64,000 nucleotides of DNA from NCBI GenBank assembly GCA_012959785.1, contig DUCM01000018.1:1-64000 (forward strand), read 5' to 3'. Positions 51,843 to 60,323 of this stretch are shown piece by piece (position 1 is the stretch's first letter; each line of letters opens with the position of its first letter). Origin of the DNA: Planctomycetota bacterium (GTDB lineage Bacteria; Planctomycetota; UBA1135; GCA-002686595). The notes beneath the pieces were generated by a model that saw only the letters and a program-made list of their open reading frames with translations, did not search any database and was not told the origin of the DNA. The position numbers and the translations under genes are program-made.

Positions 51843-54214
51843 CAAGCGCACTCAGTTTCCTCGAGCGCTCGGCGCAAGACGCCCAGGCAGAGGTCGGCAT
51901 CGCCCCTGGAAAACACCAGCGGAGGTTTGATCTTGAGGACATCGTGGCCGGGACCGTCGATGGCCAGGAGCACCCCCGCTTCGCGGGCAAGGCTCACGAC
52001 CTGGGCCAGGCGTTTGGGGTTTCCCTCGCGGGTTTGGGCGTTGCGCACGAAGGCTACCCCGAGGTAGAGGCCCCGCCCGCGTACGATGCCCATCACGGGG
52101 AACTCCTGGGCCAGGTTGCGCAAGCCTTCGGACAGGTGGGCTCCCACTTCGGCGGCTTGCAGAATCAAGTTCTCCTCTTCGATCACATCGAGCACCGCCA
52201 TGCCCACGGCGCAAGAGACAGGGTTGCCACCAAAAGTGTTGAAGTACTCGGGACCCTTGCCAAAGGCCTCTGCCACCGCACGGGTGGCTATCACCGCGCC
52301 CATGGGATGGCCGTTGCCCATGGGTTTACCCAGCGTGACCAGATCGGGCACGAACTGCTCGCGCTCAAAGGCCCACCAAGCGTCTCCCACACGACCAAAG
52401 CCCACTTGCACCTCGTCCACCAGGCACAAGCCTCCGTGGTTGTGCACAATTTCCGCGGCGCGGCTCAACCACCCTCTTGGGGGTACGATTTGGCCGCCGC
52501 AACCGATCATGGGCTCGGCCAGGAGTCCCGCCACGCGCCCACCCTGCGCCTCGATGTCGCAGCAAGCCTGTTCCACTTCGGCGGCGTAGGCATGGGCGGC
52601 ATCCGCTCCGCGGTGCAGTCCTCTGTAGGTGTCGGGGCAGGGGAGTTCATGCACCCAGTCCGGCGCGCCACTACCGCGCGGGGCATTGAACTTGTAGGAG
52701 CTGACCCCCATGGCCGCGGCGCTGTTGCCGTGGTAGCCGCCCGCGAGCACCAGCAAGTGTTTGGCCCCCGTGGCGGAGCGGGCCATGCGCAGGGCTAGTT
52801 CGGTGGCTTCGGAGCCGGAGTTCACGAGATGCACCGTGTCGAGGGGATCGGGAAAGAGATCCGCAAGGCGTTTGGCGTATGCAAGCCGCACCGGATGTAA
52901 GTAGCGCGTGTTGGTATTGAGGAGCGCAGCTTGACTCGACATGGCGCGCACTACCCGCGGATGACAGTGCCCTACATGGCAAACATTGTTGATGCAATCG
53001 AGATAAGCCCTGTCGGCAGCGTCAAACAGATAGCTCCGGGCTCCGCGCAGAAGGGTCAGGGGTTTGTCGTAAGAGAGGGAGAGTCCCGGATTGAGCAGCA
53101 CCTCGCGTGCGGCTAGCAATTTTTCTGTGGTGTCCGGCTGTTTGGGGCGCGACTTGGGCAACAACTCCAAGCCGATCGCCAGATATTGGCTGGCCTGATC
53201 GGGCGGGATTTGGAGGAGCCGTTCGAGAGCCAGGGCTCCGTCCCCGGTGTGTTGGCAGAGGTGTGGATTGTCCGGATCCGCTTCCCGCGCGGCCCGGCCG
53301 TACATGAGGCTCATGGTCAAGCGCGCCACGGCACAGGGCAGCACAAGCTCCAACTCGTCGAGGCCCAAGGGGAAGGCCTCGTGGTAACCGCGCACTAAAG
53401 CCAGGGCCACGGGGAGAGGCTCATCTCCAGCGAGTTGTACTGCGTAGGCCACGGCAATACCGATTTCCGAAACCCGGGCGGAAACGGCTGCGTCTCCCAG
53501 GTCAAACAGTCCCGTCACCCGCGCGCCAGCGGGGGTTTCCACACCGGTCAGATTGAATTCGTTGGCGTCATAGAACAGGAGCTGTTGGGGCAATTGTTCG
53601 ATCACGCCTTGAATCCGGCCGCCATACATCAAGAGGGCTTTTTCAAACAGGCTACGCAGCCTTGGATCGGGCTCGTGCTGTAGCAGCGTGGCCAGTCTTG
53701 CCGAGGCCTCCATGGTCCAGCTGTGTTGTCCCGCGCTCGCATCCACGTGCAGCTCCGCCAGGCAACGATCCACCCGACCGAGCAATTCCCCCAAGCTGAA
53801 CCAGGTGTCCAAATTGCGGCTTTCAAGGTTGGCCAGGAGCGGCCCGGGCACCCAGGTCATCATGCGTGCCAGGTGGAGGCGTCCATGCGAGCCCCCAATT
53901 GCGACACAGCCTTCTCCAACGGAGGTGGGCAGCAGTTCCGGCGCCACTCCAGGCAGTCTTCGGGCCAGTTGCTTCAGGATCAGAGCCTCCAGTCGCAAGC
54001 GTTTGCGATCCCCGGCGCTTTGAATCCGCAGCACAAAGCGGGGCTCACCAGCCCCGTCCAGCAGGGCGAAGTTCTTATCCTCGTAACTCGTTAGAGAAGT
54101 GAGTTTCCCTTCTAGACCCCAATGCACGCGCAGGAGCTCTTGCGCCTGGTCCGGAGAGAACTCTGTCAAGAGGGGCGGAGAGGGACCCATGGCAGGCCCA
54201 ACCATAGCGCTCAC
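51842..54214 (-). CDS. Bifunctional aminoglycoside-phosphotransferase-like kinase fused to class III aminotransferase (amino-alcohol kinase/phospho-lyase type)
   Basis: 790 residues. Residues about 15-360 are a hydroxylysine-kinase-like APH fold: SYEDKNFAL, FVLRIQ, and the catalytic region FYDANEFNLTG...GLFDLGD. The His-Gly normally before the catalytic Asp (HGDAN) is Phe-Tyr here. Residues about 375-790 are a class III PLP enzyme with GHCHPRVVRAM, NSGSEATELALRMAR, VDEVQVGFGRVG and the PLP lysine in TLGKPMGNGHPMGAVI. Human homologues as separate proteins are hydroxylysine kinase and the phospholyases AGXT2L1/2. The order kinase then lyase suggests phosphorylation of ethanolamine, hydroxylysine or a similar amino alcohol followed by phosphate elimination. 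The substrate is unproven. Start could also be the ATG at 54190. Confidence 0.85.
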   Translation of the reverse strand: MSAMVGPAMGPSPPLLTEFSPDQAQELLRVHWGLEGKLTSLTSYEDKNFALLDGAGEPRFVLRIQSAGDRKRLRLEALILKQLARRLPGVAPELLPTSVGEGCVAIGGSHGRLHLARMMTWVPGPLLANLESRNLDTWFSLGELLGRVDRCLAELHVDASAGQHSWTMEASARLATLLQHEPDPRLRSLFEKALLMYGGRIQGVIEQLPQQLLFYDANEFNLTGVETPAGARVTGLFDLGDAAVSARVSEIGIAVAYAVQLAGDEPLPVALALVRGYHEAFPLGLDELELVLPCAVARLTMSLMYGRAAREADPDNPHLCQHTGDGALALERLLQIPPDQASQYLAIGLELLPKSRPKQPDTTEKLLAAREVLLNPGLSLSYDKPLTLLRGARSYLFDAADRAYLDCINNVCHVGHCHPRVVRAMSSQAALLNTNTRYLHPVRLAYAKRLADLFPDPLDTVHLVNSGSEATELALRMARSATGAKHLLVLAGGYHGNSAAAMGVSSYKFNAPRGSGAPDWVHELPCPDTYRGLHRGADAAHAYAAEVEQACCDIEAQGGRVAGLLAEPMIGCGGQIVPPRGWLSRAAEIVHNHGGLCLVDEVQVGFGRVGDAWWAFEREQFVPDLVTLGKPMGNGHPMGAVIATRAVAEAFGKGPEYFNTFGGNPVSCAVGMAVLDVIEEENLILQAAEVGAHLSEGLRNLAQEFPVMGIVRGRGLYLGVAFVRNAQTREGNPKRLAQVVSLAREAGVLLAIDGPGHDVLKIKPPLVFSRGDADLCLGVLRRALEETECA

Positions 54215-54434
54215 CGATGGCCCGGGCCAGGGGGCTTGGCTTGGGTCTGTTCTTCTCTTGCAGGCGAACCGCCACTATCTCTTCCGATTCGACGAGGCCC
54301 CATTTTTTGACGCTCCTCGGGGGGTGTTCCCTGCTTCTATCGAGGGCAGGCAAGAGGCTCCTTTTGACACAGACTTGCTCACCGGCGGAGAAGTTTGTCG
54401 TCTGCTGTTGGGCCTCCAGCCCCAACAGGAATAA
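54189..54434 (+). CDS. Small hypothetical protein, divergent from the kinase/phospho-lyase gene
   Basis: 81 residues: MAGPTIALTDGPGQGAW followed by VLLLQANRHYLFRFDEAPFFDAPRG and a hydrophilic end. It reads more like real protein than the overlapping minus-strand frame at 54075-54425. It overlaps the N-terminal 26 bp of the fusion gene on the opposite strand and ends 7 bp before the convergent feoB. No family is recognised, and coding status is uncertain. Confidence 0.4.
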   Translation: MAGPTIALTDGPGQGAWLGSVLLLQANRHYLFRFDEAPFFDAPRGVFPASIEGRQEAPFDTDLLTGGEVCRLLLGLQPQQE

Positions 54435-54440
54435 CCCGGG

Positions 54441-56645
54441 CTAACCAAACCCCAAAGCGCAGCCACCTTGGAAGATGAGAAAACTCATCAGCCAGGCCAA
54501 GAGGGTCATGTAAACGAACAGGAAGGCAGGCCATCTCCAACTGGCGGTTTCGCGATAGACCGCGGCCAGGGTGCTCATGCACTGACAGGCGAGGGCGAAG
54601 AAGACCATCAGCGAGAGGCCCACCAAGGGTGTGTAGACCGGTCGGCCATCGGCGTAGGTTTCGGCGCGGATTTTTTCGCGCAGGGTGCTTGGGCCGCCGT
54701 CGGTTTCAGCCACACCGTAAACGATGCCCAGGGTGCTCACGAAGACCTCGCGCGCAGCGAAGGCTCCGATCAAGCCCACCCCGATTTTCCAATCAAAGCC
54801 CAAGGGCTTGATCACCGGCTCGATCCTTTTGCCTAGCCTAGCCCCGTAACTGTGACGGAAGATGTCGCTGGATTCCGCCTGGTCGATGTTGGCCAGGCGC
54901 AGGTCGAGGGGCGCATCGTTGAGTGTTCTGGTGGCGTTTGTGCGTTGAGCTTCGTAGTTGGTTTCGAGTTGCGGGTGCTTGGGGAAGGAGAGCAAGAGCC
55001 AGAGCCCGATGGTGCAGACCAAAATCACGCCACCGGCTTCGCGCAAGAAAACCCCGCCGCGCTGCATCATCATCTTGATCACGCTACGCCAATGCGGGAA
55101 TCGGTAGGGCGGCAGCTCGAGGATCAGCGGCACGCTCGGGCCGCGAAGAATGGTGCGGCCCAGGACGGCCGTGGCCACCAGGGCGATAGCGGTGCTGAAG
55201 ACATACATGCAGACCATCAAGAGGCCCTGCACAGGCAGGACGCCGAGCACGGTGGTGGGGGGAAACAGGGCGCCGATCACCAGGGCGTATATCGGTAGGC
55301 GCGCCGAGCAACTCATCAACGGCACGACCATCATGGTCAACATTCGATCGCGGCGGCGTTCCATGGTGCGCGTCGCGAGAATGGCGGGGACGGCGCAGGC
55401 AAAGCCCGACAGCATGGGCACGAAGGCTCGGCCGTGAAGGCCGAGAGCCTTCATCATGCGATCCATCAAGAAAGCCACTCGCGCCATGTAACCCGTGTCT
55501 TCCATCAACCCGATGAAAAAGAACAGGAGCAGGATTTGTGGCAAGAAAACCACAACGCTGCCCACCCCAGCGATCAGGCCTTCGGTGATAAAATCGCGCA
55601 CAAAACCCACAGGTAGAGCACCCTCGACAAATTCAGCGAGCGAACCAAAGCCCGTTTCAATGAGTGAGATGGCGGGGTCGGACCAGCTAAAGAGGGCTTG
55701 GAAGACGATGCCCATGAACAAGAGGAAGAGCGCAAACCCCAGCAGCGGGTGCAAGAGTGCCGCGTCCACTCGTTCGCTCACCGAGCGCTTGAGCGGTCGC
55801 ACCTCACTCAACGCCTGGGCTGGGTGTTCATCGATCCAATCGTAGCGTGCGCGAATGATCTCGGCCTCAATCTCTCGATTCGAGCTGGCGGCGAGCTGGC
55901 GTCTGGATTGCACGGCGACTCGTAGCCCCGCCGGAATGTCGACCAACTCATCGTCATCGTTGACAGAGAGCAGGGACCACAGGGCCAGGGCCTGAATTTG
56001 ATGGGGGTCGCCGCCGGACCAGGCCGTCGGCATCTCGGGCGCGACCGCGAGCACATCGGCCCTTAGCTCTGCGCTCATTTCCCAAAGCATGGGCTTGGGC
56101 GGAGCAGCTCCTGAATCGAGGGTCGTGGCGATGCTTGTCCTCAAGGAGTCGAATCCCGTGCCGCGCAGCCCGGAGATCTCGACCACTGGAACGCCCAACT
56201 GTTCCGCCAGGAGTTCGCTGTTGATAGCGAGCCCGCGGCTATCGAGCATGTCCATCATGTTGAGGGCCAGGATCACCGGCACGCCGGTCTCAATGACCTG
56301 CAACGCCAGGTAGAGGTTGCGCACGAGTTGTGTCGCGTCCACCACCACAACCACCAATTGCGGCCGCTCGAGGGGCTGAACACCGATGATGGCGCTACTG
56401 GCGATCTGTTCTTCCGCGCTGCGGGCGGACAGGCTGTAGGTGCCGGGAACATCGAGGAGTCGCACGCTGCGATTTCCGGGGAGTTCCAGGGCTCCCTCAA
56501 AGCGCTCGACGGTGATCCCTGGGTAATTGCCGATGCGCTGATCGCCGCCGGTCAGTTGGTTGAAGACCGAAGTCTTGCCGGTGTTAGGATTGCCAGCTAG
56601 GGCGACGAGGGGGGGCTCGTCAGGGGACCGTGTGGGAGCCCTCAT
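54441..56645 (-). CDS. feoB: Ferrous iron transporter FeoB
   Basis: 734 residues from the ATG at 56645. The N-terminal G-protein domain has G1 GNPNTGKTS, G3 DVPGTYSLSA and G4 NMMD, followed by the helical S-domain (to about 270). The membrane part has the two Gate regions: FLPQILLLFFFIGLMEDTGYMARVAFLMDR with VPMLSGFACAVPAILATR, and the later REAGGVILVCTIGLWLL and GAFAAREVFVSTLGIVYG. It takes up Fe(II) at the inner membrane. feoA lies 29 bp upstream. Confidence 0.95.
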   Translation of the reverse strand: MRAPTRSPDEPPLVALAGNPNTGKTSVFNQLTGGDQRIGNYPGITVERFEGALELPGNRSVRLLDVPGTYSLSARSAEEQIASSAIIGVQPLERPQLVVVVVDATQLVRNLYLALQVIETGVPVILALNMMDMLDSRGLAINSELLAEQLGVPVVEISGLRGTGFDSLRTSIATTLDSGAAPPKPMLWEMSAELRADVLAVAPEMPTAWSGGDPHQIQALALWSLLSVNDDDELVDIPAGLRVAVQSRRQLAASSNREIEAEIIRARYDWIDEHPAQALSEVRPLKRSVSERVDAALLHPLLGFALFLLFMGIVFQALFSWSDPAISLIETGFGSLAEFVEGALPVGFVRDFITEGLIAGVGSVVVFLPQILLLFFFIGLMEDTGYMARVAFLMDRMMKALGLHGRAFVPMLSGFACAVPAILATRTMERRRDRMLTMMVVPLMSCSARLPIYALVIGALFPPTTVLGVLPVQGLLMVCMYVFSTAIALVATAVLGRTILRGPSVPLILELPPYRFPHWRSVIKMMMQRGGVFLREAGGVILVCTIGLWLLLSFPKHPQLETNYEAQRTNATRTLNDAPLDLRLANIDQAESSDIFRHSYGARLGKRIEPVIKPLGFDWKIGVGLIGAFAAREVFVSTLGIVYGVAETDGGPSTLREKIRAETYADGRPVYTPLVGLSLMVFFALACQCMSTLAAVYRETASWRWPAFLFVYMTLLAWLMSFLIFQGGCALGFG

Positions 56646-56674
56646 GGCGCACTCATAAAAGAAGAGTGGGGCTT

Positions 56675-56902
56675 TTACAGCGCGCGCACGAACAACTCTT
56701 GGGAGTCCGCGAAGCGCAGGCTGAGATGGCAACCGCGAACCTCGACTTCGAGCAGGTTGCCCACTTGCACCCGGCGCACGACGCGCAGAGCCGTGCCCGG
56801 CAGGAGGCCGAGCTCCATCAGGCGCCGCCGAAAGGAGGCCTCTCCGCCGATCTTCACCAGGGAGGCGGTGGATCCAGCTTGCATATCGCAGAGTCGAGTC
56901 AT
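56675..56902 (-). CDS. feoA: Ferrous iron transport accessory protein FeoA
   Basis: 75 residues from the ATG at 56902 (MTRLCDMQAGSTASLVKIGG), the normal FeoA size. An ATG 33 nt upstream (56935) is possible but would start inside the palindrome at 56925-56939. RRLMELGLLPGTALRVVRRV and LLEVEVRGCHLSLRFADSQELFV are the SH3-like core. It probably assists FeoB; the two are adjacent and cotranscribed. Confidence 0.92.
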   Translation of the reverse strand: MTRLCDMQAGSTASLVKIGGEASFRRRLMELGLLPGTALRVVRRVQVGNLLEVEVRGCHLSLRFADSQELFVRAL

Positions 56903-56924
56903 GTTCAGGTGGGGCTTCTCTAAA

Positions 56925-56939
56925 TGAGATCGCATCTCA
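56925..56939. promoter_or_regulatory. 15-bp palindrome upstream of feoAB, candidate metal-regulator operator
   Basis: TGAGAT-CGC-ATCTCA is a perfect 6+3+6 palindrome 22 bp before the chosen feoA start. It is not a canonical Fur box and only loosely resembles other Fur- or DtxR-family sites. Position in front of an iron-uptake operon makes it a plausible operator. Confidence 0.4.
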
Positions 56940-57111
56940 GTCTAACCTTCGACGGCACCGGGACCAACCCTAAAGCAAATTTATTCAGAGTTCGCGGTCC
57001 AGAGAGAGGGGGGCCCGACAGCTTGTTTGCCCGTTTGCATAAACAATCCGGGCTAGGGCCAAGGCCTGGCGAGAGGGGCTCACGGGGCATCACGAGCGGC
57101 TTCAGGCGACC

Positions 57112-57897
57112 ATGACCCCTCATGGACCGCCGCCGCGCCAGGGCCCTGTGGCGCTACACTACGCCCGACCCGCATCGACCCCAGCCCTCAAGATTCCCAT
57201 CACTCAGAACCCCAAAGAAATCGCCGGCCGCCTGGCCGCGGATCTCGCCCAAGATGGGATGGTGCTGGGGCTCGGCACCGGTTCGACGGTTTACTTCACC
57301 CTTGTGCGTCTCGCCGAGCGCATCCGTGACGAGGGTCTTGACCTGCACGGCGTGCCGACTTCGATCGATACCGAACAGAAGGCCAGCGAGATGGGCCTTC
57401 CGCTCTTGGGCCTCGACGAGGTCGAACATCTGGACCTGACGATCGATGGAGCCGACGAAATAGACGCTGATTTCCAGATGATCAAGGGTGGCGGCGGTGC
57501 GCTCCTGCGCGAAAAAGTCGTGGCCTCGATCACCCGCCGACAGGTCATCGTCGTGGGCCGCGACAAACTCGTCGAGCGCTTGGGCAGGAGTTTTCGCCTG
57601 CCGGTGGAAGTGGTGCCCTTTGCCCTCTCAAGCGTGGCCCGGGCCCTCACAGCCCTCGGCTGTGAGACATATCTGAGGAGAGATAAGAATCAGTCGGCTT
57701 ACACCACCGACAACGGCTGCCAAATCCTCGACTGCCAGTTCCCCGACGGTATAGCCGCCCCCCACCAACTCGAACTCGACATCGATGCCATCCCTGGTGT
57801 GGTGGAGAGTGGTCTCTTCATCGACCTTGCCCATGTGTGCGTAATCGGCTCGCCCGACGGCAGCGTCGAGGTTCGCGAGAGGCCCGCCCCTTCCTAG
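57112..57897 (+). CDS. rpiA: Ribose-5-phosphate isomerase A
   Basis: It interconverts ribose 5-phosphate and ribulose 5-phosphate. 261 residues; the first 30 are not conserved, and homology starts at ITQNPKEIAGRLAADL, so a later start is possible. Diagnostic motifs: GLGTGSTVYFTLVRLAER, LTIDGADEIDADFQMIKGGGGALLREKVVA and the DK pair in RDKLVERLGR. The C-terminal end VESGLFIDLAHVCVIG is also typical. It is divergent from feoA across 209 bp that contain the palindrome at 56925. Confidence 0.93.
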   Translation: MTPHGPPPRQGPVALHYARPASTPALKIPITQNPKEIAGRLAADLAQDGMVLGLGTGSTVYFTLVRLAERIRDEGLDLHGVPTSIDTEQKASEMGLPLLGLDEVEHLDLTIDGADEIDADFQMIKGGGGALLREKVVASITRRQVIVVGRDKLVERLGRSFRLPVEVVPFALSSVARALTALGCETYLRRDKNQSAYTTDNGCQILDCQFPDGIAAPHQLELDIDAIPGVVESGLFIDLAHVCVIGSPDGSVEVRERPAPS

Positions 57898-57921
57898 GGC
57901 GAGGGGCCCCAGCCCCCACGC

Positions 57922-60189
57922 TCACTCCGCGGGCATCACAACGCGGATTTCAGCGCTGAACATGCCGCGCGGGTCGCCCCTTTCGGTCAGGGTTTTCGCC
58001 AGGGTCTCTGCCCTGCGCTCGACGACACCTTCGAAGAGCACGAGCTCGCCGTGGCGCACCAAGATGCTCTGGTCGAGGTCGCACATGGAGTCATCAAGGC
58101 GAATTTCGAGGACGCAAGCGGGCGGAGCTTCTAGAACCGTGAACACCTGGCCGTCCCGCTCCACCACGATGCGCTCACGCGCTTTAGGTTCCCGATTGCG
58201 CAGCCAGTAATAACGCTCGTGGGTCACATCGTCCTGCAACCAGACGACGCGCGTGGGCCGCAGGCTGCGGGTGTGCCTTGCCATCCAGGGCAAAGCCACG
58301 GCATCCTCTCCACCCATCCAGTGACCCTTGCCCGTGTGGACCTCAACCTGGTGCAAATAGTTGCCCGGATTTTCCCTGGCCAGGCTCCCGAGTTTTTCCT
58401 GCCACTCAAGACCGATGCGGTTGCGGTCGTAGGCCGCATCCAGGGCGCCCACATGCAAGGCGAAGGGCAGGTTGAAGAGACCGTCGGGCTGGGTTTCGCC
58501 AGGGTGACCAGCCATCATGGCCACCGCCGCGAAACGATCCGCCATGCGCGGCGCGAGTTGGTAGGCGCCGTCGCCGCCGGCGCTGTAACCGGTCAGATAG
58601 ACGCGGTCGGGATTGATGCCCTCGAAGAGCAGCATGTCTTTGATCAGGGTGTCAAAGAAGCCGTCGATGTGGCCTTGGTGCCACATGTTCCAGGTGTCGG
58701 TGGGGGCTCGTGGCACGAGGTAGATGCCGTTGTCTATTTGGTAGAGCTTCTTCTGGTTGCTCCACTGCTGGTCGTTGACTTCCTTCGGCGCGCCGCCGCC
58801 GCCGTGCATGGAGATGATCAAGCTGTAACCGCCCTCTGGACGATCGCCAAAAACCCGGTACCAAAAGGGCATCTTGAAATCACCCTGCCTGAGCATCCGC
58901 GACTTGAACTCGGCTTGGCGGGCAGCACGGCGCTCTTTCTTGTGGGCCTGCCAGAGGTTGGCACGCAGGGTGCGCGCTACCTGTCTTGTGAGCTGTTGAT
59001 TTGTGATGTGCCCACTCGCAAGCCGCTGCTCTTGAGGCCCGCTGATGGCGATGTCGATCAAGGTTTGGGCCTTGGCCGTGAACTTGCGACTCAGGCGCTC
59101 GTTGCCAAGAAGTACCTCCACGGAGTAGATCGAACCCTCGCGCAGCGCGGACGCTAGGTGGTCGTTGGCATCAAATCTCTCGTCGCGGGTCTTTCCTTCA
59201 AAAACCACGGCCCCGGCTGAATCGACGACCGTGACGGAGGCCACCAGTCGCTTGGAGTCAGCCTTGTCGCGGACACAAAAACGCACGGGAACCAAGCCTT
59301 CGCCGAGCTCTTCTGCCTTCGTGGTGTAACGATCGGTGACATTAACCGCACCCACAGACCTGTCTTCCGGCAGCCAGACCAAGGGGAACGAGATCGGCGT
59401 GTCGCGCCAGGTGACGGCGAAGATGGCGTGGTCAGGATCGTCGCGGGTGGCGCCAGCGGCCCTGCCCGCGAACCAACCGCGGTCAAGGTCGCTGCCTGTG
59501 GGTTCGGCTGCTCCGGTGAAGTGCCAGCCGTCGTCCCAGACTTCGACCCAGGAGTGGTTGCCGCTGTCATCGCTCCAACGCGGCGTGCCCACGAAGCGCG
59601 CGGGGACTCCCACCGCTCGACAGGAATCAATCAAGAGCACACTCAAGCCGGTGCAGGACGCCAGGCCAGAGTCGATGGTCTCGAAGGGGCTCTGGTCTGG
59701 TTTTGCACGGGCCGTGGAGTACTTGACACCGAACTCCTTCCAGATCGCGTTGTTCAGGAGCGTGGCTGCCTCGCTGGCCGAGCGGGCTTCGCCCACCAAG
59801 GGTAGGCAGCGCGTGCGCAAGCGTTTGCGCCAGGGGTCGCGCCGCTCGTTGACGCTGGCGAAGGGCAGGATGGCGTCGAAGAACAGGGATTTGTCCACCG
59901 AACTTTGCCATGGTGCGCCTCGCCAGGATTCGTAGGCGAGGGAGTTGTTCTCCATCAAGAACTCAGTAGTCAGGCTCTTGAGATCGGTTGTGGGCATGTG
60001 CGCGACCAACCAGCGCATGCCCTCGCGTTCCCCTTCGGGGGTTCCTGCGATGGCGGCTTCGAGGGCCATGCGATTCTCTCCGGCGGCCTCGAGTGCAGCT
60101 TCGAGATCGCCAGCGGCGGCGGGCGTTGCGAGAAGCGTGAGGGCGGCGACGCAGAGCGCAGTGATGTAAGAGGCAGGCGTGGGTGTCAT
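57922..60189 (-). CDS. Secreted transglutaminase-like and alpha/beta-hydrolase (esterase) fusion protein
   Basis: 755 residues. Signal peptide (about 1-25, cut after AAAG). Residues about 110-260 are a transglutaminase-like domain: cysteine in SGLASCTGLS, histidine in GNHSWVEVW, and a following aspartate (WDDGWHF). After a linker that includes a beta-sandwich-like part (residues about 290-400), residues about 470-700 are an esterase: the serine nucleophile in LTGYSAGGDGAY, HGGGG oxyanion-type loop in ISMHGGGG, and a histidine in TGKGHWMGGED. The domain pair suggests a cell-surface or secreted enzyme acting on peptide or carbohydrate esters; the substrate is unknown. Confidence 0.8.
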   Translation of the reverse strand: MTPTPASYITALCVAALTLLATPAAAGDLEAALEAAGENRMALEAAIAGTPEGEREGMRWLVAHMPTTDLKSLTTEFLMENNSLAYESWRGAPWQSSVDKSLFFDAILPFASVNERRDPWRKRLRTRCLPLVGEARSASEAATLLNNAIWKEFGVKYSTARAKPDQSPFETIDSGLASCTGLSVLLIDSCRAVGVPARFVGTPRWSDDSGNHSWVEVWDDGWHFTGAAEPTGSDLDRGWFAGRAAGATRDDPDHAIFAVTWRDTPISFPLVWLPEDRSVGAVNVTDRYTTKAEELGEGLVPVRFCVRDKADSKRLVASVTVVDSAGAVVFEGKTRDERFDANDHLASALREGSIYSVEVLLGNERLSRKFTAKAQTLIDIAISGPQEQRLASGHITNQQLTRQVARTLRANLWQAHKKERRAARQAEFKSRMLRQGDFKMPFWYRVFGDRPEGGYSLIISMHGGGGAPKEVNDQQWSNQKKLYQIDNGIYLVPRAPTDTWNMWHQGHIDGFFDTLIKDMLLFEGINPDRVYLTGYSAGGDGAYQLAPRMADRFAAVAMMAGHPGETQPDGLFNLPFALHVGALDAAYDRNRIGLEWQEKLGSLARENPGNYLHQVEVHTGKGHWMGGEDAVALPWMARHTRSLRPTRVVWLQDDVTHERYYWLRNREPKARERIVVERDGQVFTVLEAPPACVLEIRLDDSMCDLDQSILVRHGELVLFEGVVERRAETLAKTLTERGDPRGMFSAEIRVVMPAE

Positions 60190-60323
60190 CGGAAGGTGAA
60201 AAAGCAGAAGGGAGTTCCGGCCCCAGAGACAGGGGAAGACGCACTTTACGGCATCGTCAGCATAGTCGGCAGCGCAGGCCGATAAGATAGAAGCTCGCCC
60301 CCCGCCTCCCTCCCCGTGCCCCC

